Shown here in pieces: positions 25,801 to 35,268 of a stretch of DNA of 64,000 bases. The stretch covers positions 52,476,213 to 52,540,212 of the forward strand of contig NC_087068.1 in the NCBI RefSeq assembly GCF_963678635.1, read 5' to 3'. This DNA is from Symsagittifera roscoffensis (taxonomy: Eukaryota; Xenacoelomorpha; Acoela; Convolutidae). Positions within the stretch are counted from its first letter, which is position 1. Each line of letters opens with the position of its first letter. The notes below the pieces were generated by a model. It worked only from the letters and a program-made list of their open reading frames with translations, had not been told where the DNA came from and did no database searches. The position numbers and the translations under genes are program-made.

Positions 25801-27930
25801 CCAAAAGTTTTCAATGGTCGGAACAGTTATATTTACGGATTAAAAGATAATTTTATACGGTGTACCCATTTAGGTAAAGAGTAATGTGCTGCTATCTTAC
25901 GACTCGAGGGACAACAAAGTCTTAGTGGCACAGGCAGCTGTCCTCATTTCAGTCTTGATGTCATACCCAATTCAATTTTGGGTACTCAAGTAAGACCTTT
26001 AACATCTTATTCGTCCTTCCTACCACCCCCGTTATCTATTTTTGTACCAATTCATTTGTCTACCCTATCTTCTTTTCTTCCATTTTTGGTACTTACTTTT
26101 TATTTTCAAAGTAATCTTTTATCAATGTTTTTAACCCTCCCCCATCTATGAAAGAACCCCCCGCCTGCAATTCTTACTTCCTTAACATATAAGAAATTGT
26201 CCGCATGGGTAAACTGTAGTCAAATGACCTGTTTTCTGCAAACTCCCCATATTTTTCACCCTCTATATCCACAAAATCACCCACTCCCCTATCATACCTG
26301 TCTAATTTGCATTAAGTGCATCTGGGACACTTGTGTTATCAAAATAAGAAGTGATAAACGAACTGAAACATGCCCTATTTAGGACGACCATTTTTTGAAC
26401 TAATTTGAAAAATAAAGTGTGCTGTGCTCAATTAAGCGTTTTCATGTTAAATGGTACTGCACTCATACAAGCAGAGGCAAATTTGGGAGGGTGCGAACAA
26501 TCTTATTTGGTTCTATTTCTTATGACTATTTTTTTGATTTTACGGAACAATTAGGATTATGAATGATGCAATTTAAGCCTCAAAAATAATTTAATGTAGC
26601 TTGCAACTGGTCGTTATTTTTTGTTCAAATACAACTTTGATCGGCTTTTAGGTCTTTTTCTTCCATGCGTGGTACTTTTTATTTATATAAAAAAAAAACA
26701 TTTTATTGTTGCTTGAATTTTTCTTCCAATTTTGGTATTTTTTAATTCAATTTTTTTTTACCATTATTTCTGTTTCTCACAACAGGGAAAGTATAATCAA
26801 AGTGTGGCAATCCGGTCGCCAATTCACTTCCAGCAGTGACTACACTGATCCAGGCCTCACTCCCCTGAGGCGCTACACCATAGTGGCCATAGTGTTCACT
26901 CTCACTCTTGCTATGGCCCTGCGACTGCCTGATATCAGTGTGGCTGTGGCTTTCACAGGCTCATTTGCTGCCTACTTCTACCTCATATGCCCAGGTTCGC
27001 ACTCGCTTAGATCAGTAAATTTCTTATAAAAAATTTGAAAAAAATAAAAAAGGTTTGATTTTATACTTTTTATGGTAATTATAATTGAAGAACCTTTTAT
27101 TGTTTTTGAAAATAAATATGAATAAAAAATGTTCGAAAAAATCGACAAAAAGTTATGATTTAATATTTTTATTGTAAAAAGAAAATAAAAAAAAACCGAA
27201 TCCATTTAAATCGTGTTCGAAACAATTTAAAATGTAAAAAACTGCGCAAAATGATTTTTTGATCCGTTTAGATTCTAATAAAAAAAATTGGCTCACAGCT
27301 ATTCGGCTTATTGCAAAAGTGGTAAGCTGAAGATCATGTTCATAGTTGTGAATGCATACCTGATGGATTATTGGGTAATAAATTGGTGAACACGGGTGGT
27401 TTTACACTTTTTGCCAGGTTAATGCTTATTTAAAAAAAAATCCGTAGACCGTTGTAAGTCGACCAATTTTTCTCTTAGCAAAATTCGGCAAAAACTTTTA
27501 GCTTCACAACCTATTGTTCCGTTTTCTAGGCTTGCTTTTTTTATCAGGTCTTGTTCTAATCCAGACGACATACGTGAACGAAAGCGGTCAATTCATCTAC
27601 AAATCAAACCCCAAAAAAGTTATCACATTTGAAGATTCAAACTTTCGACAAAAATCAACAACTCAAAGTTTACAGTCACAAGACGGCCCAAAAATATTCA
27701 TTATTGAAAATGACCTGGAGAATCAGAGTAACTTCTTGGAAGAACATGATGTCTCAAAATCAAATTTGGATCCAGGCGTGAACAAACCTAAGTTTATGAT
27801 GAACAAGTACAAAAATGGCGCGCTTTCATGGTCACTTCGAGTAGTTGGGCTGATTTTGTGCGCTTTGGGAAGTTTCATTACAGGACTTGGATTGGTAGTA
27901 GCTATTTATGGAGTTTTAGACATTCTATGA
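8390..27930 (+). CDS. SLC38A7-like sodium-coupled amino acid transporter
   Basis: The predicted product is a multi-pass membrane transporter of the SLC38 (SNAT) family, most like SNAT7. Known members move neutral amino acids such as glutamine across lysosomal or plasma membranes. Nine exons join in phase: 8390-8542, 10909-10969, 11618-11755, 17610-17853, 18378-18435, 18735-18881 (or its copy 21222-21368), 25874-25989, 26786-26994 and 27530-27930. They total 1527 nt and encode 508 residues. Hallmarks include ALGAGTLAFP in helix 1, a GDQADQ loop, FDAFPTILLAYQ followed by YPVFGSM, VLLSY and LMSYPIQFW. A long polar loop precedes the last helix. All junctions use GT-AG with consistent phases. The 58-nt exon 5 was found only by completing the frame. 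SNAT7 assignment is by eye and an SNAT8-like identity is possible. Confidence 0.88.
8539..8622. repeat. 43-bp tandem duplication that copies the exon 1B splice donor
   Basis: GGGAGTTAGTGAGCTTCAC and the following bases occur twice in direct succession (8539-8581 and 8582-8622). Both copies include the GGA|GTTAGT donor of exon 1B. Using the second donor would add 43 nt and shift the frame. Confidence 0.85.
9960..10015 (+). repeat. One end of an hAT-like non-autonomous element
   Basis: CAGGTGCGGATCTAGGATTT followed by a G-run matches the end of the element at 17167-17592. No partner end is found in the next kilobase, so this is a fragment. Confidence 0.5.
10909..10969 (+). CDS. SLC38-like exon 2B
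   Basis: The 61-nt exon lies between a TTTTAG acceptor and a GTATTG donor and encodes the membrane segment ending AFANYETG. Its phase fits exons 1B and 3B. Confidence 0.85.
11163..11228 (-). repeat. tRNA-like sequence, probably a SINE head
   Basis: On the minus strand, TGGTGTAGTGGTTA fits a polymerase III A box. GTTCGAGGACC, about 35 nt later, approximates a B box. The acceptor ends do not pair well, so I read it as a tRNA-derived SINE head or tRNA pseudogene rather than a working tRNA. Confidence 0.5.
11294..11514. repeat. 63-bp tandem repeat, about 3.5 copies
   Basis: Units begin at 11294, 11357, 11420 and 11483 with AATTACATCAGAGT. The unit is almost exactly 63 bp with only a few base differences between copies. 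It lies in the intron just before exon 3B. Confidence 0.9.
11618..11755 (+). CDS. SLC38-like exon 3B
   Basis: The 138-nt exon encodes EYYQAMRFYCGPW and a membrane helix ending MITVGDQADQ. It ends one base into an Ile codon completed by exon 4. Confidence 0.85.
12300..12372 (+). repeat. tRNA-like sequence, possible SINE head
   Basis: TGGGTTGAGAGG resembles an A box. GTGTTCGATCCAC, about 45 nt later, resembles a B box within a small T-arm-like hairpin. A T-run follows at 12369. No full cloverleaf is evident. Confidence 0.4.
12752..13355. mobile_element. Palindromic foldback (MITE-like) element
   Basis: The arms 12752-13028 and 13087-13355 are imperfect reverse complements of about 270 bp around a 58-bp loop. 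The outer tips read GCAAACCTAATTCACGTCTG. Nothing is coded. Mirror reading frames appear in both arms only because of the palindrome. Confidence 0.85.
13789..13843. repeat. (TA)n microsatellite
   Basis: About 27 uninterrupted TA dinucleotides. The Tyr/Ile-repeat reading frames over it are not genes. Confidence 0.97.
15303..16416. mobile_element. Foldback element with ~300-bp inverted arms
   Basis: The arms are about 15303-15590 and 16105-16416. Both contain CGTAACGAAAGTAACGGAAT (or its complement) near the tip and CCAAATTGG further in. The middle holds no recognisable protein. A partial second copy occurs at 28811-29195, showing a dispersed family. Confidence 0.75.
17167..17592. mobile_element. 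hAT-like non-autonomous element next to exon 4
   Basis: It starts CAGGGGCGGATCTAGG and ends in the inverted complement CCTAAATCCGCACCTG, with G-runs and C-runs just inside the ends. Such CAGGGGCGG termini are typical of hAT-superfamily MITEs. No transposase is present. Its right end lies 17 bases from the exon 4 acceptor. Related internal sequence recurs at about 19055-19560. Confidence 0.65.
17610..17853 (+). CDS. SLC38-like exon 4
   Basis: The 244-nt exon follows a TTTCAG acceptor. It encodes VVNRILDNNDDSEDNLWY, then NRKFTI, a helix with PLCLAKNIDFLKY and the next membrane helix. It ends two bases into a codon at a strong GTAAGT donor. The first stop in the open frame lies within that donor. 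Confidence 0.85.
18378..18435 (+). CDS. SLC38-like exon 5 (58 nt)
   Basis: This short exon lies between GTTTTAG and GTAACT. It completes the Tyr codon from exon 4 and encodes PSDYANIFDAFPTILLAYQ, matching the family's FPTICFGFQC-like helix. The phases fit exons 4 and 6 exactly. Confidence 0.8.
18735..18881 (+). CDS. SLC38-like exon 6, copy 1
   Basis: The 147-nt exon is phase 0 at both ends and encodes 49 residues, CMSNAYPVFGSM followed by a membrane helix ending SKGVN. The acceptor is AAATTTAG and the donor GTTAGT. Confidence 0.85.
19744..19790 (+). repeat. Dispersed zinc-finger-like relict
   Basis: The motif TGCAAGTAGCACGGAATGTAA is related to the better preserved copy at 29756-29806. It is repeated at 22230-22276 by the tandem duplication. 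Confidence 0.4.
21017..23502. repeat. Tandem duplication, unit 2 (2486 bp)
   Basis: This is the second copy of 18530-21016, one base shorter in an A-run near 21506. Its near-identity implies a very recent event, active homogenisation or an assembly artefact. Confidence 0.95.
21222..21368 (+). CDS. SLC38-like exon 6, copy 2
   Basis: Identical to 18735-18881, including splice sites. Because both ends are phase 0, including both copies would keep the frame but insert a second copy of one membrane helix. Use of one copy at a time is more plausible. Confidence 0.75.
23601..23650 (+). repeat. Dispersed zinc-finger-like relict
   Basis: GTGCAGTTAGCACAGAATTT followed by ACCACAATCATAAAC matches the conserved core seen at 29756 and 36181. 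Confidence 0.4.
23760..23830 (-). repeat. tRNA-derived SINE head
   Basis: On the minus strand, TGGCTGAGTGGTTAGTGC is a good A box and AGATTCGAATCC a good B box, spaced as in a tRNA. The predicted acceptor strands do not pair. The sequence continues into non-tRNA DNA, and no CCA-proximal stem is seen. Confidence 0.55.
23908..24996. mobile_element. Short-TIR non-autonomous DNA transposon
   Basis: The ends are inverted copies of CCCGCACCGAAGTTTCTC. The 1.09-kb interior is AT-rich. Between about 24125 and 24300 it is built of a ~30-bp degenerate repeat (CCATAAAATTGCAATAAAATC). No transposase is present. A truncated relative starts at 956. Confidence 0.75.
25874..25989 (+). CDS. SLC38-like exon 7
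   Basis: The 116-nt exon encodes VKSNVLLSYDSRDNKVLVAQ and a helix ending SYPIQFWVL. The VLLSY and SYPI words are typical of SLC38A7/8. It ends two bases into the Lys codon at GTAAGA. Confidence 0.85.
25990..26785. other. Intron 7, T-rich
   Basis: Nothing is recognised apart from pyrimidine-rich stretches. Confidence 0.5.
26786..26994 (+). CDS. SLC38-like exon 8
   Basis: The 209-nt exon follows a CACAACAG acceptor. It encodes ESIIKVWQSGRQF, a polar loop, and two helices including LRLPDISVAVAF and a segment ending YFYLICPG. The frame joins exons 7 and 9. Confidence 0.87.
27530..27930 (+). CDS. SLC38-like exon 9 (C-terminus)
   Basis: The terminal exon starts GLLFLSGLVLIQTTYV after a TTTTCTAG acceptor. 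It has a roughly 80-residue polar loop and a final helix (about LILCALGSFITGLGLVVAIY), then a TGA stop. The loop is long compared with vertebrate SNAT7. Confidence 0.87.
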
Positions 27931-28810
27931 CAGCTGCACGGAAGTAATCATACTATGGTATCATTTAGTTTTTGAAAGGATATTAGAAAATGAACAAAAA
28001 TTTCAAATTTCTTCATTTATATCATTGGAAGATCACTACACTAAATTTTCATTACGCAATTTGAGAAAAGTAGCTGGAAACAAAACGCTTAGTGTGTCTA
28101 CGATAGTCGAGATTCTTCTTTAGAGATGAGTCGGAACTTTGTTTTAGGTTTTGAGATGGGAAGGATCGTTTTCCTCTTAGAATGATCTTTTTCGTCTAAC
28201 ACTAACCCTAGTCCTTCACTTTTTTGCTCGTCTCAGTAAATCTAACGGATTACTAAAAACAGCGAGGTTATTGAAGCATCAACTTCTTTCTGATATCTTC
28301 TAAATGTGTCTGACTAAAAAAACTAGTCAATGTTTACAATAAAAAAGATTGGTTTACTAATAGAATTAGATTGCTAAGTAAGAAATACTTGAAACCCAAA
28401 TAAGAAACGGAAAGCAAAAATTTAAATGAAACTCAGAACAGGTTGCAGTTAACAAAAAATGAATATGAGGAAAAACAGAAGCAGCTTAAAAGTTGAGCCG
28501 GAAAACTTATACCTGAAAAACGTCCAATATATTTTTACTAAGTCAAAATATGTTCCTATCAATCACAATTTCAAATTTGTTTTTTTTTTCAAATATTTAT
28601 GATTAGTTAGTTACCTTTATACGATTTATGATTATTTAAAAAAAATGTTTACTTTATTTTTATAGGGAAATTACAAAACCAATTGAACCGATTTCAATTT
28701 ACAAAAAAAAACGTTCAAGCTGACTCGTTGTCGAAGAGACTGGAAATGCGCAAATGGATTACTAGTAGAAAATTATAAAGCTTTATTGAGCAAAAGCAAA
28801 TAAAACAAGA

Positions 28811-29195
28811 CTGCTCGTATCAGGGCGAAGCCCTGAATATTCCGACTGCCTTTTAAAGTCTATGGAGAAGTAATAACATGAAAAAAACTGAAAAAATTAA
28901 ATGTAATAAAATAAAAAGTTTTTTTTTTAATTTGAGATTTTTTTTTGTGAAACCAGCCCAAGCGCCATATCTAGATCGCGCGTTAATTGTCCCAAATTGG
29001 CAATCAATAAAACCCCATAACGTTAAGAAAAAAGATCACAGGTGAAATATTTTTCAAGTTAAAGCTCAAGATAACAATAACTTTTGATTGATACAAAAAA
29101 TTGTCAAAAATGGCTAGCTAAAAAGTCGAAATTTGTCTGAAAAAAGTCTACACCGAGCACAAACATTCCGTTACTTTCGTTACGAAAGTCGAAAC
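28811..29195 (+). repeat. Partial copy of the 15303-16416 foldback family
   Basis: CTGCTCGTATCAG...GAAGCC...TTCCGACTG near the start and CATTCCGTTACTTTCGTTAC near the end match 15687-16416. The copy is shorter and looks internally deleted. Confidence 0.6.
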
Positions 29196-29673
29196 AACAA
29201 GAAGGTCTTCTATGCTTGCTGCCATTGACCAAATTTCAAGAAAAAGACTTCAACTTAGCCTTTGAAGCGGTCTAGAGCGGAAACAAAAGCAATGAGCTTC
29301 GACACAAAAAACTTGTCTTCCTCAAAAACAAACAGAATAGTCAAAATAGAGGAAAAAACTATTTTGGCAGATTTCAAAAGTATCTAGCAACATTCATAGA
29401 GCCAGATAACCCACGACAGTCTTTTCCAACTATTTTACTCACAATACATAGACTAAGAAAAGAAAAACAAAACTTCAAGTTTTGAAAGCATTTCTTAAAT
29501 AACAGGTTTGCTTACACTTTTGCGGATTTCGCTTTACAAATCAAAAAAAAATTTAAGTAATTAGTCAGATGATTACTATCAGTTTTCCTAGGGTGTTACA
29601 TCAAGAGCAAATGTGCTCGTCGTAGTGTTTTTGTGTGGCATTCATTGTAAAGATTTTAAACACGATTGTTTAA

Positions 29674-29856
29674 ATGTATATCGTTATTTGCCATACTAAA
29701 AACCTATTTCGTTTTTCACAGTTGATTGTAAACAGAAAACAAAACTTAACATGGATAGCTGGTTGCTGTGCAAGTTGCACAGAGTGTTCCGACGACTTCC
29801 ATAAAAAATGTATTAAAAAATTCCCATTTATTTCTGAATTTACTTGCAAATGTTAG
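29674..29856 (+). pseudogene. Short zinc-finger (PHD-half-like) relict
   Basis: A 60-codon frame ends in WIAGCCASCTECSDDFHKKC, then a Phe-rich stretch and CKC at the stop. The spacing (Cys pairs, Phe-His, Cys, final Cys) resembles the second half of a PHD-type finger. Short decayed relatives occur at 19744, 22230, 23601 and 36181. This suggests the remnant of a mobile element's coding region rather than a host gene. Function is not assignable. Confidence 0.35.
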
Positions 29857-30818
29857 ACTAGTTTGATGCAAAAAAAAATCAGAAAAGTTACTCCTGAAAA
29901 TCTTCCCGGAAATTTCTTCTAGTTTTTGTTCTGCAGAACAGTTGTTTAGCTTTTCAAAATTTTTTCACAGCCAAAATGTCCTAAAATAAATTTTAAAATT
30001 TAGTCTCCTTGAGTAAAAAAGGGTTTTTTACTGCTTAAACAAAAAAAATCCGTCTAAGACCTCTTAGCTTTACTTTCCCTAAATTGGACTAAAACTCCAC
30101 AAGTTTAGATATATTTTCTTGAAAATGCAGTCAACTATTGAATTTTTTCAAAAACTTGTTCAAATCACAATTGTTCGAATCAACTTTGATCTATAAGGTT
30201 TAATAAATGTGGTACCTAATTTCGCGTGGACAATTTTAAATTTTTCAACGGTCGAAAAAAAACTGCGAGAAAAATAAACGATCGACGGCTGGTGAACTAG
30301 CCGACAGTTGTTTTAAGAGTTGAGACTGAAACAGATTCAGGGCAACCTATTGCAGAAAAATTTGACAATTACGCATTTAGATACAACGCATTCAAAAAAC
30401 GCTGTGAAAAACTGTCTATAAACTGTGCGAAAATTTCTGTGATTTTTTAAACTTCATTTTTCACATTTTTAATTTCATTATGAAACAATTTTTAGGCTTC
30501 AATTAATGACTCTGCATATTGTTTCCCAACTAGCTTGAGAATTCCTAACGATATTTCACGAATCAGTCCAGAGTGAAGAAACTTATTACATTTTAAATAC
30601 ATTTGAGAAAAGTCTACATGTTGAAAAACCAGTAAGATGAAAAAATCTTAAAAAAAATTTTTGAAAAAAAAAAATGGAAAAAGTTTCAATAAAAAAAGTT
30701 GAAAAAACAACAACAATCAGTTTTATTTTTTTCCCAGTTCTTTTACCGAGTGGCCATTGAATCGGAAAAAAAACAAAATGTAAAGTTTTGTTTTGGGAAA
30801 AAATCTAAAATCATTTCA

Positions 30819-31460
30819 GAAGCAGTCGAAAAAGACAACCACCAGTAATAATTAAGCTTTTAGTTTCACCGCTCGAACACTTAGCCGACGTCAATGCAAA
30901 AAGTGGGTGGACGTCAATGCAAAAATCAATTATTGAATGTTCTATGCAACTTGGAATTGCCAAATTACACTTAGCGCGAAACAGTTTAAAAGCTTTCGAC
31001 GCAGCTGCTGATGCAGGTGAGCTTTCCACAATCCATCTTTTCGATTGAAATAAAAAACTTGACTTTTCCGAAGGCCGTAATTTTTCGTGCGAAAAAATTG
31101 TTGTAGCTGCTAATACAGGGGAGCTTCAAGAAACATTCTGTTTCCAACTCAAAATTTCAGATTCGGGAGAGTACTTGAGAAAAGTCAAGAAGTGTGATAA
31201 AAATCAGTCACAGTTTTGTCTTCCCCGAGGATCATAAATTTTCGTGTGGAAAAAAATTGAGCGTAGCCGCTCATGCAGGGGACCTTTCGATTTATAAAAA
31301 AAAATTCCAAAGCGTCCAAAAATCCGATCCCATACACTTTCATAATACATGTTCTTATCAAAGAGGAACTTTCGTTAAAGACCCTCATGCCTTACTGCAG
31401 TCATTGCCGAAGTCGCAACATTCTGAATAAATTGCACATCAAGCGGCTATCTTAGCCGAA
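30819..31460 (+). pseudogene. Decayed ankyrin-repeat-like coding remnant
   Basis: Disconnected frames read LADVNAKSGWTSMQ, then AADAGELSTIHLF, VVAANTGELQE and LSVAAHAGDLSIYK. The DVNAK-GWT and AA-x-x-G-x-L patterns are those of ankyrin repeats. A stop (31045) and frame changes separate the units, so no intact product is possible from this stretch as it stands. Undetected exons of a real gene remain an alternative. Confidence 0.35.
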
Positions 31461-33230
31461 ATGTCAGTTTCAAAATATCTCAATTTTAATCTTTACGACG
31501 GGACTTCAGACCTAAAAGCTTTTCGACAAGTCACCCTCCTAAAATTGTCTAGACCACGTATTCAAATGAGCGCTTTTTTTTCCTTTAAATTGTTTTGCAG
31601 ATGTTTTATGTGCATTCAGCATATTTTGACGACCTTATTTATATCTTTTTACATGTCCACCTGTAATTCGCTAAAAAAAAGTTGATTTGAAAAATGTATT
31701 GAAAACGTTAAGTGACATTTGAATACATACGCATAAACATTTCGATAAACCTTTATGGCAACACATAGTCCTTCCAAATTAGAAACTTTAAAGTGGCAAA
31801 GGTGAAAAGCGAATCCTTACAACTGCATTAACTGCTCATCTTGTGGAAATGAATAACAACTCTTTGAAGGAAAGAAAACAAAAACTAAACGCGACAAAAT
31901 AATAGGCTGTAAAATATTGACTATAACTGAGATCAGTTCTGAATTCAGCGCACTAGCGAAGACGAGTCATACAAAAACATAAGTTTCCAGCACTACTAAA
32001 ATGTGAGCACTGAAACATTATGCGGTCTTTTTTGACTAAGAAAAATTAAAGAAAGTTTTCAGATTGCCTTTTTCATCAGCTCTGAAACTAGAGCCTAGCA
32101 AGGATTGATATGATTTCGGTGCTCACAAATTTTGTCACAGTATAATCCAGGAAATATGCTTTTTTTTTGCATCGCCGAGAATAGAATCTACTGAATTTTT
32201 CAATTTAACAAGGATTAATAACATTTCCATAAATATATGTCTATGAAAAGAAAACTAATACATTTGATATATAACTCTGAGAATAATTGATAGCTGAGAA
32301 GGAAAATTGTAAGATCATCAAATAATATCATTTTGAGGATAAAATAAAAGTTATGATGCTAGGCTATTAAGCAATATGTTAAACGAACGCAAAGAGGTAG
32401 CAAAAGAAAAAATGAACACCTTAGTAAAAGCAGAGCCCTTTAAATTTAAATTTATTTCACTTTAATCAGTGCTGTCAAAATTGCAGGATTCAATACAGGA
32501 TATCTTCGCTCGAATCAGAGAACAGAAAGTGATAAACTAAAACAGATAATAATTTGCTCTAAATTAAAATAATTTGCACAAAATACACATTTTGACATTT
32601 AAAATTGAACGTTAGCACTGGTAATATAGACTATTTGGTGACACCGAAATATGTTACGTGCAGCTTCTCAATAAAAATAAGTTGCAATGCCTGGCGAGAT
32701 TTCCATTTTCTCCTGATGAAACACACTGATCTCCAAAATTCAGTTTTGTATCCCTTTCATTAAAAATATTTTCAAGAGAAAATCGAACATCCAATAGTTT
32801 AACATAGTGGCTATGTATGAAAATAAAGAACTCTATGATAAAATCTATGTAAAAACCATAACATTTATCTTATTACTCTCGTTAAGTAAAAAAAAACTGC
32901 ACCACCGATTAGGCTTTATAATACCGCTGTTTCCACTCCGCTGAGAACATTTATAATGAAACTAAATACAAACAAACTCACCCACAATTCACGGACGTCA
33001 AAACATCTATGATCTATCAAATTAGTATTTTACAAATTTTGTTAGTAATTTCGTACAAAGTTGTAGTAAAATAAGTTGTTCAGCTAGCTATATACAAACA
33101 TGACAACAAACAACTTAAGATGTCCAAGGACTGTTCAATGATCTCCATGATAACCATCTAGTCAACGAAGATTAGTTCTGGTGAATGATCGTTCATGCTT
33201 GCACGCGTAAATACTCCTCTTCTGCGCAAT
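31461..33230. other. Intergenic / MEX3 3' flank
   Basis: AT-rich DNA with no recognised gene. The part nearest 33230 is presumably the MEX3 3' UTR, read leftwards. MEX3-family mRNAs often have long 3' UTRs, but no signal here fixes its end. Confidence 0.4.
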
Positions 33231-34364
33231 TTACTGCAGAATTCGAAGCGCATGGTCAGCGGGCTGATGACAAACAGGGCAATAGGAGTTATTAGATTGC
33301 ACGAGTGAGCTTACACAGTCGTAGCAGAACAGATTGTGACCACAAGGTACAAGCGCAGCTGAGATTCCGTTAGTTTTACATATCACACAATTTTTGATCG
33401 CCTCGTCGGGTACTCCTAGCACCGGCATTAGAGGTACTGGCAAACGAGCAGCGGCACCGTCCATACCACGATTAGCATTATTCACACCATTTAGCACATA
33501 AGTCCCGATTGGGTTTGCAATGGACGAAGTCATCGGTACAAAATGAGGATCGACCACTGAGCCACCAGCGGTCATAGCAGGTGCCCATTGCTGGGCGTGC
33601 AACGCAACTGAACTAGATGCAGATTCGTGCACATTTGGCAGCTGATTGTCTGAAGCTTTTCTGGCAGCTGCTGCGACTTCATTAGCAACGTTAGCGACCT
33701 CCGAACTATTGACGGAGACCGGGTAACTAGACGACCGCACAAGAGGCGAGGCTTCGAAGCTGAATGATGAGTAAGCACTTGATGACCCAGAAGATGATGG
33801 GTCGTTGGACACGCAACCCGTTTGCATGATATCGCTACAAACTGAAGAGTTCATGGGAAGCACAGATTTCAGATTGCCACCAAACCCATGATTCCACATG
33901 GCATATTGGTCATTCAAGCCATGTGCACTGGCCGATTCCGGTTGACCGTGGTCACCACTTAAGGCATCCAGGCTATTTCGTTTTTTGTCGTGTTTTACAA
34001 TCGGAGATCGGCCGTTTGGTCCACCAGAGAAAATTTCTTCAAGAAATTCATTTATCTCTTCTGGCATGACAGATTCTTTGGCATAACTGACACATCTCTC
34101 CCCGTTCCAAGTATTAGCAACAGAGACAGCTGGAGCAATCGCTTTCTTTTCTGAGTCAATAAAAGTCCCAGTTCTTGCAGCAATATAATTAGAAATTTCT
34201 ATACGAGCCTGCTCGACACTTTCAGGAAGTCCAGTTATTTCAAACACCGGATCTCGCTCTCTGCTGGGAGTAACTATATAAGTCTGAGTTTTGAGCTGAA
34301 TTTGCTTGATGGTTTGACCTTTGGGTCCCACTACAAGTCCAACAACTCGATAAGGAACTCGGAT
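33231..34364 (-). CDS. mex3: mex3 exon 3 (KH2, linker, RING)
   Basis: The exon begins [11 protein letters not shown] after a TTTTAG acceptor and runs 378 codons to the stop. It contains all of KH2 and the RING. Confidence 0.93.
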   Translation of the reverse strand: MRVPYRVVGLVVGPKGQTIKQIQLKTQTYIVTPSRERDPVFEITGLPESVEQARIEISNYIAARTGTFIDSEKKAIAPAVSVANTWNGERCVSYAKESVMPEEINEFLEEIFSGGPNGRSPIVKHDKKRNSLDALSGDHGQPESASAHGLNDQYAMWNHGFGGNLKSVLPMNSSVCSDIMQTGCVSNDPSSSGSSSAYSSFSFEASPLVRSSSYPVSVNSSEVANVANEVAAAARKASDNQLPNVHESASSSVALHAQQWAPAMTAGGSVVDPHFVPMTSSIANPIGTYVLNGVNNANRGMDGAAARLPVPLMPVLGVPDEAIKNCVICKTNGISAALVPCGHNLFCYDCVSSLVQSNNSYCPVCHQPADHALRILQ

Positions 34365-35268
34365 CTAAAATTGAATACATTACACCTATATACCTTTGCG
34401 GAGAGCCAATTAGTTTATAAGAGGAAAAAGTCTCATGCTGTAACTTGAGGATACTTTATTTATCTGTTACCAAGAAACTATTGCAAAGTAATATAATTAA
34501 GAAATTAGATGTTTTAAATTCATAGTAGGCATGGCTCTACCGTTAAAAATATCATATCAGGTGGATTAAAGATATGAAACAAGTAAGCTAGGCTTACTGT
34601 TTTAGTTATCTGCCCCGGCTGAATTGGTGGTGGCGCGACTCCTTTTCTTTGCGCTCGGATGTTGGAGAAATGTTCCGACGCTTGCAAAATCTCGGACTTA
34701 GCCATATCGACATCCTCGCGTCTTCCAGTGATAATGAACACCGGTTCGTCTCCTCTTCCGGGAGTTTTGATGTAGGTGTTTGTTTTATTCCTGAGTGCTT
34801 TGATTTTGCAGCCTTAACATAGAAAGCCATTTCGAAGAAATTTTTGCTAAAAAGTAAATTTCAAACGTTTTCGCAACTATGTGCATCGTCAGGATTTTTA
34901 CAATAAACTACTCTAAATGACGATAAAACATCAATTTAAAAATGTTATTTACAACAGCCATTTCAACTTAATCATTTTACTGATGACTCATCATATTAAA
35001 ATTTTGAAAACTCACCTTGTTTACCAACAATTTCAGCTACATGTTCAGACGACGGCACGGGGATGTTTTCGGTAATATTTGCACTAACTCGGCGTCTTTC
35101 TATCTGTATTTGATCATTGTCTTCTGATATACTTGGGTGCGCATCCTTTTCAAACAACGTAGAATTCAATCCAATCATCGATAAATTTTCCAGCACAAGC
35201 TGCAGGGCCTCACGATCCTGCATTCCATGGTCTAAGGAAGATTTTGTGGGCATAGTCTCACACCCCAT
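33231..35268 (-). CDS. mex3: MEX3-family KH/RING RNA-binding protein
   Basis: The predicted product is a post-transcriptional regulator that binds mRNA through two KH domains and probably acts as an E3 ubiquitin ligase through a RING. Three exons (35268-35016, 34812-34598, 34364-33231) join in phase to encode 533 residues. KH1 (about 65-135) spans exons 1-2 with IVGKQGCKIK and [13 protein letters not shown]2 (about 158-225) has [18 protein letters not shown] and TYIVTPSR. A Ser/Asn-rich low-complexity linker follows. The C-terminal RING (482-533) has [14 protein letters not shown] and CPVC, with the family's HALRI tail. An in-frame TAG sits directly before the start ATG. The RING separates it from C. 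elegans MEX-3 and resembles vertebrate MEX3A-D. The gene is convergent with the transporter. Confidence 0.93.
34598..34812 (-). CDS. mex3: mex3 exon 2 (rest of KH1)
   Basis: The 215-nt exon runs from a GTTAAG acceptor to a GTAAGC donor. It encodes [20 protein letters not shown] to GQITKT. Confidence 0.92.
35016..35268 (-). CDS. mex3: mex3 exon 1 (N-terminus)
   Basis: The ATG at 35268 is immediately preceded by an in-frame TAG. The exon ends one base into a Gly codon at GTGAGT, after EIVGKQ of KH1. A CTTTCAG about 15 bases upstream could be an acceptor for a non-coding first exon. Confidence 0.85.

Larger units (their letters stand above)
27931..30815. other. Intergenic DNA downstream of the transporter
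   Basis: AT-rich and mostly featureless, probably including the transporter 3' UTR. It contains a partial foldback copy (28811-29195) and a zinc-finger-like relict (29674-29856). Confidence 0.5.
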
